This document shows, piece after piece, positions 1-11,837 of a stretch of 64,000 nt of DNA (the first letter of the stretch is position 1; the number at the start of each line of letters is the position of its first letter). Under the pieces are notes generated by a model that did not search any database, was not told where the DNA came from, and was given only the letters and a program-made list of their open reading frames with translations. Source of the stretch: Gonapodya prolifera JEL478. Taxonomy: Eukaryota > Monoblepharomycota > Monoblepharidomycetes > Monoblepharidales > Gonapodyaceae. The DNA lies in NCBI GenBank assembly GCA_001574975.1, contig KQ965802.1:124554-188553 (forward strand), written 5' to 3'. A program made the position numbers and the translations under genes.

Positions 1-203
1 TTCTGAATCTGTGCGACATGAACCGCAGTGGCGAGTTCGAGTGGTGATGGACCAGGAGGAGTGGGGCGTGGGATGGGCCTTCGCCGATGTGATTCTAAGG
101 TGCGAAGAAAGTCTTTGTTCGGATTTTCGCGAGCAGTGTCGATTTTGGAGTTGGTGACTCGGGCGCCGTATGCGAGGAGGAGGCGGACAATGTTCAAAGA
201 CAT
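1..203 (-). CDS. Ankyrin-repeat-like protein, fragment cut by window edge
   Basis: On the minus strand a frame starting with ATG at 203 runs open to the window edge. It begins with MSLNIVRLLLAYGARVTN, which fits the second half of an ankyrin repeat, and ends with SPLELATAVH, which fits the TPLhlA start of the next. About 68 residues are visible. A stop lies four codons upstream in this frame, so this is either the true start or the 5' edge of an internal exon; a possible splice acceptor (TTACTTTCAG) lies further upstream. The function cannot be told from this fragment. Confidence 0.4.
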   Translation of the reverse strand, partial: MSLNIVRLLLAYGARVTNSKIDTARENPNKDFLRTLESHRRRPIPRPTPPGPSPLELATAVHVAQIQ

Positions 204-517
204 AGAGGTCGGTCAACTTCTCCCGGTGATTGAGTTCGACTACGCCACCTCTCGGGCTGATGGTGAGGCTGCTGCTGGTCGGTCTGTCAAATTCGCTACC
301 GAGATGCTGAAAGTAACAAATGTCTCCTTTCCCCGTGTCCTATCCCATCAGAAGATTGTGAACATTTGAGTGTGGCGCGCCAAAACCCTCGGAAAATCCA
401 ACGAGACGCCATCTACACCGCTGCTTTCACCCTTTTTATGGAGGAAGAAGGATTTTCGGAAGAAGAGAGGAGAGGAGAGCCGAAAAAGCGAAGGATACCA
501 AAAGGTATCGCCTCCTA

Positions 518-3060
518 TTGAACTCAGTCAACCTTCCAACTTCTTCAAGGATGATTTTTTTTACGTCAGCGTGCGATGCCTGCAACAGCAAGCACGACCG
601 ATGCGATGGAGGTGAACCTTGTAGCAGATGCCGAGAGCGGAACTTGGTATGTTCATATGAACGGCTGCGTATCGGTGAGTCTGTCCATCCCAGGCGATGG
701 TGCGATTGTATCGTTAACACAGGCGTTTATCTTGCAGGGCCAGGCCCTCGGAGGGGCTGGCTGGAGCAGCTGAAAACGAAATGTATTACCATCGAGGCTT
801 CCCTAATGGCAGCAATGGACGAAATTATGGGCTTGGTCGCGCCAGGAGCGTTTAAACGGGACCCAGTTCCCGACAGAAGCAACCATAAACCTCGAGACGT
901 GATCGACGATATCCTGGAAAACCTTGAAATCACTGTTTCCGCTTTTCGCAACGAAGTCAGAAAGACGAATACGAGGATGAGGCATTATACGCCCACGACC
1001 GTGGCCTCTTCATGCACACTCCGTCAACGGACTCCTCCCGTTCAGCCGCCGAGCGTCATCGAAGAAGAACACTTTGGGGCCGGCGCCATTGATCCGATGC
1101 CGGCTTCTCATGAAACAGAACTGAGTTTGCGTGATGGCGCTTTGCCATCGAAAAATGGATCCGCGGATACTATTGCAAAAGGATGTTCTTCAGTGGCAAC
1201 AGTTTCCACATTGGATCTCGACGGACTCTCTTACGCGCCTTTCATGTTGAGACCTCTTGGATTGTTTGATGATTTGGAACCACTTCCGCCACCAGAAATA
1301 ATGAACTCCCACGTGATGCAGTTTTTCGGCTACAATTGGAAATACCGCTTTACGCGGACGCTGAATCCAATCCACCGACCAACGTAAGGAAACATTCCGT
1401 TCATTACTTCTAACGAAGAAAGCCGTCATGACCCTTTACTCGAATAGGTTCCTTGCGAATATCTCGACGCAGTCACCGCTTCTGCTGTTTTCAGTGCTGA
1501 CGATCGGAGCATACAGCTCGCCAGAAAATGCACTCGCATCGAGACGTGCGTCCAATTCTTTTTTCAATCGCTGCATGCGGATCTTACAACACATTCCAGA
1601 AAATGTGGCCAACGACATATCGTTCATCCAATCATTGATCCTGATGTGTCAACATTCTTCTGGCAGCGATGCTAGTATTGCTCGAACGTTCATCGAGCTC
1701 GCTGCAGCCAAATCCCGCGAGCTGATGCTGACCACTGACCCTAGCATGCTACCCGACCACTGCATTCGAGAGCTTCCTGGAAGTCCTGAGTGGATAAAAG
1801 AGGAGGAGCGGAGGCGAACAGGTGAGTCAAGTGTATCATCCCACGTCACCGCACACGTTTCGACATGCCAATCTCGAACAATAATTTAGGATGGGCGCTT
1901 TTTGGGCTCGACAAAATTGGTAGCTTTCTCAACAGTTCGCCACCCGTTTTCTCTGACGAGGAGCTCAAGCTTCAGCCACCTGCTTCTGACGAGATTTGGG
2001 GTTCAAATCCCTCTTCTACTCCGCCGTCTTCCCTTCTTCACAATCCATTTGCCAACCCTGTGGCGTCCATAGGACCTCTGGAACCTATTTACATAATTGG
2101 CCACACTAGAACTTTGCGCAATCGCAATTGGACCAAAGAGCATCCCGTCGTCACCGAATTCGAGCGAATTTTGGCGGTGTGGTACGAGACATTCTCCAAA
2201 GATGCCAAGACGGTGCTGACGCCACAAATGCTCGAGCCCTCCTTCTTTATCACTCGACGTTCGTTGCGCTCCATAGTCCGCAGGATTGTTTGAACTTGGA
2301 TCCAACGTGGATGGCAAGTGGAAGTTTCCCAAAGGCTCTGGAGCACGCCTTTGCGGTGCGACAGCTACTTCAGCGATTCAAGGGTTGCGGGATCTTCCTA
2401 TCGCCGTTCCCTTTGAATTGCATCTATCAGTGTGCCTTAAGTATGTTTGAGTGCATCCCCTTCTATTTACTTCCGACTTACAAACCTCACTTTCCGCTCA
2501 GTTTGGTTATGCAACATTGTCGCGGGTGCGGAGACATCTATGGTCGATGTCAAAATGGCAATCCAGGAGCTGCAATATTATTCAGCATGGTGGCCTGAAG
2601 CTTTGCGACTTGCGACCGAATTGGAGAGTTTGTACAATATGGTAAGAGGTCGTTTTGCGTGAGTGGAAGGGGGCTGCACGTCTTGAGTGATGTTGAGCGG
2701 AAGAGGTCCACGTACGGGGAAGGATTAATTAAGACACTGCGACGGCTGAAATTGCACCGGAACATTGTTGTTATTTCTTTTCAATTTATTCTTCAGTTGT
2801 CTTGTTGTTATCGTGGACTTGAGGGAAAAATGGCGAATATGATAACTTTACTACACTATGAATATGGCAAGCATCATAGCGTTTGTCGTAAGACACATAC
2901 TCTTACGCGCTGTTGCTGATAGGTTGCGACCAAAAATTCAAGTACTTGTCCGAAGTCATTGAACCAGAATGAACCAGCTCCAGAAAGGACCAATCAAGCC
3001 GCTCGCTCGCAACTCTTTGATGTCGGTGCAAGCTCTTTCGATCGGACTTCCTCCTTGTGA
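518..3060 (+). CDS. Zn2Cys6 fungal transcription factor, one apparent frameshift
   Basis: Probable nuclear DNA-binding regulator of the Gal4 type. The N-terminus has the six-cysteine binuclear cluster (CDACNSKHDRCDGGEPCSRC, then C about six residues on). The later exons look like the fungal-specific regulatory domain (LSPLLLFSVLTIGAYS-like text and ALLLYHSTFVALHSPQD). Proposed exons are 518-674, 738-1383, 1423-1821, 1890-2440, 2502-2641 and 2923-3060, all with GT-AG borders. The reading frame changes once near 2230 inside the fourth exon: the text before and after fits the family, and no intron of normal length fits between. This is either a one-base assembly error or a real frameshift. The last intron (281 nt) is long for this window. 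Target genes cannot be inferred. Confidence 0.75.
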
Positions 3061-3170
3061 TCGTCCTCAAACTGGGAAGAACTCGGGGGGGGGCATGCAA
3101 GGCGACGATTTGACCACATCAAAACTGGAAGGGGAACGATACTTTCGGCTCAGGAAGCCTGATGAGAGGT

Positions 3171-4190
3171 TCAAGAAATGGTGCTGGCTGACGATGCGCT
3201 GTCTCTGAGGACGGTATTCGACGTGCCGGTGGGATGGCGGGGAAATTCAGTTGAGGTGCTTATGGGAGGTACGAAGGCCAGGAAAGTGGACGAGGTTGTT
3301 AGAAAAGTGGAGGAGCGGGTATCATATGGGCTTTCGTCCGGATTGCTTGGCAGGTGTGTATCCTCCTGCGCAGCTGGGAGGTCAGGTGGTGTCCATGGCT
3401 GCCCAGCATCGTCGGCTGGGTTCACTCGTCGTCAGAAGACTCAATCCAGAGTCTACTTCCAACACTTACATGAGCGTCTACTTTCGGGGGGTCGTCGTTC
3501 ACTGGCCTCGCCTGACGCACCGCTCGGGATTATGTTTGATGTTCCGGAGTGCGATTGGAGATTTTCACCCCCGACCGGACTCGAGGGTGGTGCTTCTATG
3601 TCTTGTTCGGATGTTTTTGTCTTATCGAGACCGGCCGACTCCTCGATTCGGAGGAGGGCGTCCTGACAAGTCCTTTGGCGATGGCGATTCATGACGTCTG
3701 GACCGTGGGTCCCAGTCAGTGACCCTCTGTTCACAAGCAAAAGCTCGACTGAACTCGTACCTTTCCTGGTAAACAGCTTCCTGCAGTCCGGGCACAGATA
3801 CGTCCGCTCTCGCGTGCTTCGCTTGTCACTGGATGCGTTGACAGCATCCTCCGGCGCATGAACTATTCCACGCGAATCAGCCGTCGATTCACCCGGATTC
3901 CGTTTCTTTGACGCAGCGCGCGTTGTTCCTCTCGATGTCGACGCCGTGTTTGGGTTTGGGAAGCACGTCGATGTGAGGAAGAAACCCTAAACGCGTTGGA
4001 GTGACTCGGTTACAACCCTCACTTCGACCAAACGCTCGGAGTCCACGCTACCTGCCGTTGGGCGGTGGCTTTGGATTAATGTTCCTCGGAGTGAGTGTGT
4101 GGACCTTGCTGCGGAAGTGAGGAGTTGGGTGCTAATATATCGGCTTGTTTGCTGTCCGGGTGACCCGGGCAGCGAAGCGGATCGCGCCAA
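3171..4190 (-). CDS. Small C2HC zinc-finger protein, 5' end unresolved
   Basis: Minus-strand exons join across introns at 3987-4022 (36 nt), 3698-3760 (63 nt) and 3416-3469 (54 nt); every junction keeps frame. The splice at 3698-3760 builds the finger YLCPDCRKLFTRKDVMNRHR followed by QRTC, giving C-x2-C-x12-H-x4-C, a C2H2-type finger whose last ligand is Cys. The rest is Ser/Pro/Thr-rich and probably disordered. A single finger suggests weak DNA binding or a protein/RNA-binding role; this is inference. The frame stays open upstream of 4190 to about 4320 with no clear ATG, so the first exon is uncertain. Its 3' end faces the 3' end of the Zn2Cys6 gene, 110 nt away. Confidence 0.55.
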
Positions 4191-4329
4191 AAGTAATCCA
4201 CCATTTGTTGACTCCCAGGCGTGGTCGGACGCTTGGTTCTGGGTGTTCTGTCGCGAACGGTTCGGTGAGTTATCGGGTCTTCTACTTTGGCACCGCCAAA
4301 GGGAGCCCCGCTCGATTCAAAGATGACGT

Positions 4330-4902
4330 CTGTTTAACCAACGGGAGTTCCTTCACATACTTTCCAATTTCCACTCCGAGCAAATCTGCGTTCTCGCCGA
4401 CGTGATTTACCTCGGCAATGCTTCCACCGTGTGCTTTGGCAAGGGAAGCAATTTGTACAACTTTAACCCAGTTTAACGCTCACTTGTTTTGTATCTATTT
4501 TCTGTGTACTCCATGTGGCAAGCGTACCGAGAGCATCTTGGGAGATGTGGTGACCTGCTCTGAGAGGAATTGTTATTCCGCGTATTCGTACATAGTTACG
4601 TAATGCTTCCAATCCTTAGCTTTGCGATTATTGTCGTTATCGGGATGTATCAAGAGCAACCCGTTATTACCCATCCGCTATCAACTCTTACGAAGTTCAA
4701 ATGCAAATGCAAATCTACACGTGGGCGTGTCAAGTTAGATGTATGCATCTGACAGTAGATTGCGAGTGGAAAACTTCCATAACAGAGAATGGAAATTATT
4801 CGATCCCACATTGGATGTGCCCTTGGATGGTTAAAATCTGCGGTCACTCACATGTTGTCGGTGGACAACTCATTACTTCTGAAAAACGGAAGTGCTGACG
4901 AG
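4330..4902. other. Intergenic, no gene seen
   Basis: Short open frames here match nothing recognisable and show no coding pattern. The stretch holds the upstream regions of the C2HC finger gene (minus) and the F-box gene (plus). Confidence 0.4.
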
Positions 4903-5972
4903 ATGGCAGCATCGTCCGGTGATGCGCAATCGCTTCCACTGCCTGCGACGATACTGGCCTTACCCCTCGAGACCTTGATCGACATCGCCCACTTTCTTCC
5001 AATCGTTTCCCTATTTCACCTTGCGTCAACCTCCTCCAAGCTTAAGCATATCATTTTGTCGCCCACAACATGGAAGAGGACCCGATTCGACTTCTCCGAA
5101 GCCGGGTTCGGCTTCCGCGATTTGGGCTTCGAGAATTTCTTCGCGACTACGGGGGAGCTCATAAGCTTCAGACTTGAAGATGAAATCGATGGGTGCTCGT
5201 GGATACGGTACCAGGTACATGAACTGGTTTCTGGATATATACGGAGTGGGCCCGGCGACATTTGATTTTGTCCACCAGCAAATGCCGAATGTCACGTACA
5301 GTTCGGCAAAGTTTTGCGTTCTGCTTGATGAAAGAGCCCTGCGTCGCTACACTCCATCGCTGACAGAAGAACTGCATGAGCTCCAAGCTCTCCAGTTGAT
5401 TTTTGAAGTACCAGCGTTTGCAAGACTCCAACGGTCTTTGACGCCGCATGTTGATGGAGCTCTGGACGAATACAGTGATGTTACAGTGGTGAGGGAGAAT
5501 GCAAAACTGCTTTTACCCGGTCTCGAGATCCGTCCTGTGCTCTGCTCATCCAGCGGTCGGCACAGAGCTGCACAGGATAAGAATTAAACCCCAACCAAAG
5601 CGAAGAGTGTGCAAGCAATCCATACGCAGCGCAGCGATGCTTTAGATGCCTGCACTCGGCGACATGCAGGGACTGCGGCACTTTCTACCCAGAGGCACGA
5701 TCTGGAAATGGATTTGCACTCTCCTGGTACGAGATGATTGTGATTGTTGTTGCAATTGCAATCGTGAGATGTATCGGTGGTGCAGTGGCTGCATACCGGA
5801 ATGGGTGAAGTGCACCGATCGCGATTGTCTCAAGGAGATGTGTGGCGTATGTTCTGAAGACAGTTGTTGCAGTTGCGGCGAGGGTCCGTTCTGCCAGGCG
5901 CACCTAAGCGATGGTAACGGAGATTTTTCGCATTGGAAGACGTGCAGGGCTGGTGTCGATCATGCTGGGTAG
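4903..5972 (+). CDS. F-box protein with cysteine-rich C-terminus
   Basis: Probable substrate adaptor of an SCF ubiquitin ligase. An F-box is visible near residues 15-60 (LALPLETLIDIAHFLPIVSL, then FHLASTSSKLKHIIL). Four exons are proposed: 4903-5214, 5279-5488, 5608-5726 and 5786-5972, giving about 275 residues. The C-terminal 80 residues hold many Cys pairs (CFRCLHSATCRDC, CTDRDCLKEMCGVC, CSCGEGPFCQAH), which suggests a zinc-binding module of RING/MYND flavour. Fungal F-box proteins with such tails are common. The two downstream junctions are less certain than the first. An in-frame upstream start exists at 4789, but 4903 sits just before the F-box and is preferred. Confidence 0.6.
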
Positions 5973-6640
5973 GAAGACGTGGAGGGATCATGAACACTGT
6001 GATTACAAATTAAAGAAAACCGTCCTGAATGATGAAAAAGAGAGTTAGTCAGTCCTTCAACGTATATTTCGAAGTGCCTGGCAAAACTATTTTCTAATAA
6101 TCTGGCTTGTTGCGCCCCTCAGCGGCTTCCTCATCACACTGCTCATTGTTTACAAGAACAACAGTCGTCTCACCACAACTCAGGAAAATAAAAAATCTGA
6201 GAGTTCCAGTTTTCTGCTGTTTTGATACGTCACACTCACTGCATAAAGTATTTGCGTGCGCGTCTCCTTGTCAGTCACGCAGGTGAACACCCAGTCAGCC
6301 TCTTACAACAAACCCAACAAGGTAGCGCAAAAGGAGGAACTGTTTCACTGAAGGATTGCCAGGTAGGCGGTGGCTATGCGACTAGGGATCATAATGTTAC
6401 GTATTGCCTCGATGTCCTGAGATTATTCGGGACCCAATCTTGTATTTAACTCGGTGGGGCATTACCGGAATCCGTTCATTTGTAGAGCGTTTGACTGCGC
6501 TCTATTGATTCCCTGGACTTCTCTTTTGCTTGTTCTTGTGGCCCTCGATGAGGCTATGGTGTCCCCTCACTCCCACCTGTTGGCGGACCCCATGGTTTTT
6601 TTGCACGATGCAAAAAGAGCCTCAGCGGCTGATCATCATA
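5973..6640. other. Intergenic, no gene seen
   Basis: Holds the 3' flank of the F-box gene and the upstream region of the first peroxidase. Open frames are short and unrecognised. Confidence 0.4.
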
Positions 6641-6641
6641 C

Positions 6642-6689
6642 CTTTCTTAAATACTCGGCGTCTTCTGGCATGCATCCAGATCTTCAGCC
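6642..6689 (+). promoter_or_regulatory. Probable core promoter of peroxidase copy 1
   Basis: A TATA-like run (CTTAAATACTCGGCG) lies about 40 nt before the peroxidase ATG, followed by a GCATGCAT motif. A related block (ATTAAAAAGGCTCAGCG, then GCATGCAA) occurs at about 9677-9711 before the decayed second copy. The duplication therefore seems to have included promoter sequence. Confidence 0.35.
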
Positions 6690-8591
6690 ATGCGCGTATT
6701 CCGGCCTTCGTGGACTGCCGCCTCACTGGCGATTGCGGTGTCGTCGATCACGACCACTCTAGCACCCGTTCTCGCCGCTGGTCCAATATGGCCATCGCCT
6801 CACGACGCGATCGAAACCCACTTCTACCAGATGACGGGCCTTTTCCGCACCGGTATCATCGACGGCGTCTCTCCGTGCGCCTTCAGCTCCTCGGGAAACG
6901 GCCGCGTCGCAGCCGCTGAATGGGTTCGCACCGCGTTCCACGATATGGCGACTCACGACGTGCAGGCGGGCACGGGGGGGCTCGATGGATCCCTTCTCTT
7001 CGAGATGGAAAGGGGCGAAAATGGGGGGGACGCTTTCAACGCGACTTTCAAGTTCTTCCGCAACTTCTACTCCTACAAATCTTCTCTCGCCGACGTCATC
7101 GCTTTGGGTTTTGTCACTTCAATTGGCTCTTGTGGGGGAGGTTCTCTCCCTCTCCGGGTTGGCCGCGTGGACGCCACTGTGGCAGGGCCAGAAGGAGTTC
7201 CGAAGCCAGACGATCCTCTGGACGTGATGACCCAGAAGTTTGCTCGAGCAGGATTTACGGAACCGGCGCACTTTATCACCTTGGTCGCCTGTGGGCACAC
7301 CCTCGGCGGCGTCCACGGCGAAGACTTTCCGACACTCGTTCCACCCTCTGCCGGGATCCCGAATAACTTTTCACACTTCGACACGACTGCTGCTGTCTTT
7401 GACAGTCGCGTGGTAACCGAGTATGTGAACGGGACAACTTCAAGCCCACTGGTTGTTGGACCGGACCCTTCATTGCGATCCGACCTTCGACTGTTCTCGT
7501 CTGACAAGAACGCAACCGTGACCTCCCTCGGGGCACTTTCGGCGGAAGATTTCAAGGCGAAGTGCGCCGCAGTGTTTTCGAAGATGCTTGACACCGTTCC
7601 AGCAGGGGTGCAGTGCGTGATTGTTGCTCGTCTTCCTGATCTACTATGTGTCCAAACTCACACGAATTCATTACAGACTTTCTGAGCCTCTCCAGCCGTA
7701 CGAGCTCCGCCCCATAAAGCCGCTCTTCGGCGTCTTCAACTCCACTCACCTTGCCTTCTCCACGAACTTGAGGATTCGCCAAAAGGGACGCGGTACAATC
7801 GCAGCAGTGACAGCTCGTTTCGCTGGCTTAAATGGAACGTGCCCCAGTATCGAATCCGGAGGATGTGAGGTGGAGGCCACGCCGCAAAGGTTTGCCGGTG
7901 GTGTCGGCACAGGTGGATCACCAATGGAAGTATTTGAGGTGAGTGTACTTGGTGTGCAATATGCGACGCAACGTCACCTGACCTCACACAAACTCTGCTC
8001 AAATCAGTACTGGACTGCATCTGTCACCTATAGCGCCAATATTTCGATCACTTCGTTCCTGACCACCTTGACTTTCGCCGATAACACGACTGAAGTACTC
8101 AACAATGGGGGATTAGGATATCCTATTAGCGATGCAGTTATTGTGGACAACACGCTGAGCTGCATAAAACCAGTCAACGCATCGAACACGAGTGGGGAAT
8201 GGCTCGTGACAGTTTTTGCTTCTGTGAGTTGCTCCTCATTTTGATTCTATAACAATTGTTCTTGACTTCTTTCTGATCTCCAATACGAACACCCAAATTG
8301 TAGGTTCGAAAATCGCTCGTGTGTGAACGACGAGTCATCCTGAAGGGTATCAGTGCCGTTCCTGTTCTCGGACTGCCCATCCCTCGCCTGGACACAGTCA
8401 TTCATTACATGACTCCTGTAGACCTTGCAACACCTGCCTCTGCGACTGCCAATGCTGCTGGGTACAAATTATTTACGGGAAACTTTACTGTTCTTGGTGA
8501 CGGGCTAGCTAACTCTCATTTCGAAGTGGGAATCGATGGAGTGGCGATGAATGAGTACAACAGTGTCCAGGCATTGAACAGTTGCAGCTGA
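6690..8591 (+). CDS. Secreted plant-type heme peroxidase with long C-terminal extension
   Basis: Likely an extracellular H2O2-dependent oxidase of the plant/fungal peroxidase superfamily (class II-like). Residues 1-30 form a signal peptide. The distal site is WVRTAFHDM with Arg80 and His84; the proximal heme ligand is His203 in LVACGHTLGG. Exons 6690-7612, 7677-7938, 8008-8223 and 8304-8591 splice to 562 residues, far longer than the 330-370 typical of class II enzymes. About 230 extra residues after the catalytic domain (from LSEPLQPYELRPIKPLFG) hold several Cys and N-glycosylation sites and may be an attachment or carbohydrate-binding region, function unknown. The substrate is not evident; no manganese-site pattern was identified with confidence. 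The gene is the intact member of a tandem pair. Confidence 0.85.
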
Positions 8592-9676
8592 AAATTTCCC
8601 AGTACATGACGTAGACTATCTATTTATTGCGAGTCTGTATTAAGCGTAGCGAACAAAAGTACGAAACTGACATGCGCTTATGAGGAAAAGCGGTCCGATT
8701 TTGTGCACTTTTCGTCTGTCTGTATTATAAAAATGTGGTTTAACACGTCAGCTCTTGAGGTGCGCTTCTGCCCCAATGGTATTAATTCGAGCTTAGCAAA
8801 CTAATCGCCAGTGTCTGTCCCAACAACATGTCACTGCCTTCGACGGATTCGCGTCATCTGGATTGCAGTGTTGGAAAGAGAACTTCGCGATCGCCAGACT
8901 ACAAAAGTATATATCGCCAAACCAGCTGGATAAAGTATATCAACACAACATGCATTACAGTTTTGGAAGACAGATCCACATGTGACCATGTATTTGGACA
9001 AATGCAAGCGGGGAATACGGTCTACAAACCCATTTGATCGGCAGGCCGCGGCACAGCCGGGATTACTGCCAATCACAGGCGAGCTTTCGGCGCGCAAACA
9101 GTCTTTCTTCACTTTGACGTGCCTCGTAAAACAGTTTTCGCATTGCATGATCCTTCAACACTGGATTGACGTCAAAAGCTTCTTCCCATATGCTGATGAT
9201 AATTTATCATATCTACTCACCGATTAATGATGGAGTACAACGCCCCACATCTCAGGAACAAAACAGAACCCGAGTATTCATGTCTCTTTATCCGAACGTA
9301 TACTTGGAAGTTCTCAATGTGTTCATGTGCCAGTGCCTCTGGGTCAACTCAGGAATCTGAGAGGGTGCGCCAAAAAGAGGTACTCTTCGCAGGGTCGCAC
9401 GTGGCTGGCACTGACTCGTTCAAAATGAAGATCTGGGTGCAGTGTGCATCAGACCACCTTGAACCTCAATCCACAACCGGTCCCACACGCAGTCAAAGGT
9501 CGCTCTGGAATCCTCTTTCCTTCCTTCGATGCCGTGGCTCTCAAATAAACTTCGTTGTCCCTTATCCCTGCGCATGCTTGCATCTTTTTGCAAAGGGCAA
9601 ACCTTATCCCGCCGGCTCAAGTGCAGTGTATCGCAAATTTTTTGCAGGTGCGGAGACTGACAACCCAAACCCGCAT
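8592..9676. other. Intergenic between peroxidase copies
   Basis: About 1.1 kb without a recognisable gene. A TATA-like stretch (TATTATAAAAATGTGG, near 8722) and AT-rich runs are seen. No remnant of a peroxidase was found here, so the duplicated unit appears to start close to 9677. Confidence 0.4.
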
Positions 9677-9723
9677 TATTAAAAAGGCTCAGCGTTTTCT
9701 AGCATGCAATCAGTCCTCCGACC

Positions 9724-11606
9724 GTGCACGTATTTGTGCTCTGTCGACCATCGCGTCACTGGCGATCGTCGCTGCTTCGATCTTCCCATCTCCCGTTCTC
9801 GCTACTGGTCCAGTATGGCCATCTCCGCACGACGCGATCGAAACGCATTTCTACCAGATGACGGGCTCTTTCCGCACCGGTATCATCGACGGCGTGTCTC
9901 CGTGCTCTTTCAGTTCCGTCGGGCAAGGCCGCATCGCAGCTGCTGAATGGGATCGCACAGCCTTCCACGATATGGTGACTCACGACGCACAAGCGGGCAC
10001 CGGTGGGCTCGATGGATCCCTCCTCTTCGAGATGAATAGGAGGGAGAACGCGGGGCCCTTTTTCAATGCAACTTTCAACTTCTTCCGCAACTTCTACTCG
10101 TACAAATCTTCACTGACCGGCATCATCGCTCTCTGCTTTGTCACAGCAACCGGTTCTTGCGGAGGACCTGCTCTCCCTCTTCGTGTTGGCCGTTTCGATG
10201 CCACCGCGACGGACCGGACTGGAGGTGTTCCGCTCCCCAGTGATCCCGAGGACGTCACGACGCAGAAGTTTGCACGAGCAGGCTTCACGAATCCGGCGGA
10301 ATTCATCACTTTGGTCGCTTGTGGGCACACACTTGGCGGGGTCCCAGGCTTCCCAACACTCGTTCCACCCTCTGCTGGAATACCCAACAACTTTGCGCAC
10401 TTTGACACGACTGCTGCTGTATTCGACAGTCGTGTGGTAACAGAGTACGTGAACGGGACGACCGCAAGCCCGTTGGTTGTTGGACCGGACCCAACATTTG
10501 AGATCCGACCTTCGCCTGTTCTCGTCTGACAAGAACGCAACCGTCAACTCCCTTGCGGCATCTTCGGCGGACGAATTCAAAGTGAAATGTGCCTCCGTTT
10601 TTTCAAAGATGCTCGATACCGTTCCAGCAGAGGTAAAGTGAGTGCTTGTTGCTGAAGACAATTTTGTGTCGAGACTCACGATGTGATCGCAGACTTTCTG
10701 AGCCTCTCCAGCCGTACGAACTCCGCCCCATAAAGCCGCTCTTCGGCGTCTTCAACTCCACCCACCTTTCCTTCTTCACGGATTTCAGAATTCCGCAAAA
10801 AGGTCGCGACCCAATCACGAGTGTGACAGTTCCGTTTCACTGATGAAAATGACCCCTGCGTCGCTTTGAATTCCGGAGGATGTGAGGTGGAGGGCGTCCG
10901 CCAAACAGCCGCTGGTGGTCTTGGCACAGGTGGAATTCCGGTTGAAACATTCGAGGTTGGTTTCCAAAATGCAGCTTTCAAGCCTGGTCGCGTCTTCGCC
11001 TGACAAACGCTATCTTTGTACTCAATTAAGTTTTGAAGTGTACCTGTCCCTATAGCGCCAATATTTCGATATCCTCGTTCACAACGACTTTGACGTTTGC
11101 AGACTACGTGACAGAACACCTCGACAATTGGGGACATGGGTATTCGATTTGTGATGCAGTCATTATGGACGACGCTTTGAGCTGCAAGAAAACTGTGGAC
11201 GAGTCAGATCCCAGTGGGGAATGGCTTATTTCTGTTGTCAGATATGTGAGTAGCTTCTTTTCTCCGGTCGTGGTCTCCACCTGTTTCTCACGCACGCGAA
11301 CACGTTCAATCGCAGGTCCGGAAGTTTTTTGTGGATGACAATGAGTAACCAGTCATCTTAAAGGGTATTCGAGCTGTTTCCGTTCTGGGACTCCCCATCC
11401 CTCGCCTCGACACTGTTATCAGCCAGATGACTTCTGTTGACCCGACAACATCTGCCTCTACGACTGCTGCATCTACTAGGTACATGTTGTTCACGGGAAA
11501 CTTCACTGTTCAGGGTGGCGGGCTAAATAACTCCCACTTCGAAATGGGAATGGAAGGCGTGGCAATGAATGAATTCAATGGAGTCCAAGAGTTGAAGAGT
11601 TGCTGA
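9724..11606 (+). pseudogene. Decayed tandem copy of the secreted heme peroxidase
   Basis: This stretch follows the upstream peroxidase exon by exon, and the catalytic text is still clear (RTAFHDMVTHD, VACGHTLGGV). It has several lesions. The codon matching the ATG is GTG, with a one-base loss just after it. There is one extra base near 10497 (before the conserved LFSSDKNAT text) and one near 10831. The start of the third exon is scrambled near 11035, and an in-frame TAA sits at 11345-11347. Intron positions match copy 1. The frame between lesions is well kept, so inactivation looks recent. A spliced peptide from the intact 5' frame alone would lack the C-terminal half. Confidence 0.8.
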
Positions 11607-11837
11607 TACTTTGAAAACTTAAATATTTATTCATACGATTATCATTACTGAATGTGGAGGTTGCTAGCACGTGATATGAATTGGTCCACGATCGTCACAC
11701 CCTCCAAAAACAATTGCGCATTTACGAACCCCTGAAATATTGCTACTAGTATATTATTGCAGCTATTCGTAATAACCCGATCTCATCTGCATTGCACCAC
11801 ATCCAAATAAATTATTTCAAAACCGCCAACCTTTCCA

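Noticed and set aside
1995-2012. GGTTCAAATCC resembles a tRNA T-loop.
   Set aside because: It lies in a coding exon of the Zn2Cys6 gene, and no matching acceptor, D or anticodon arm is seen upstream.
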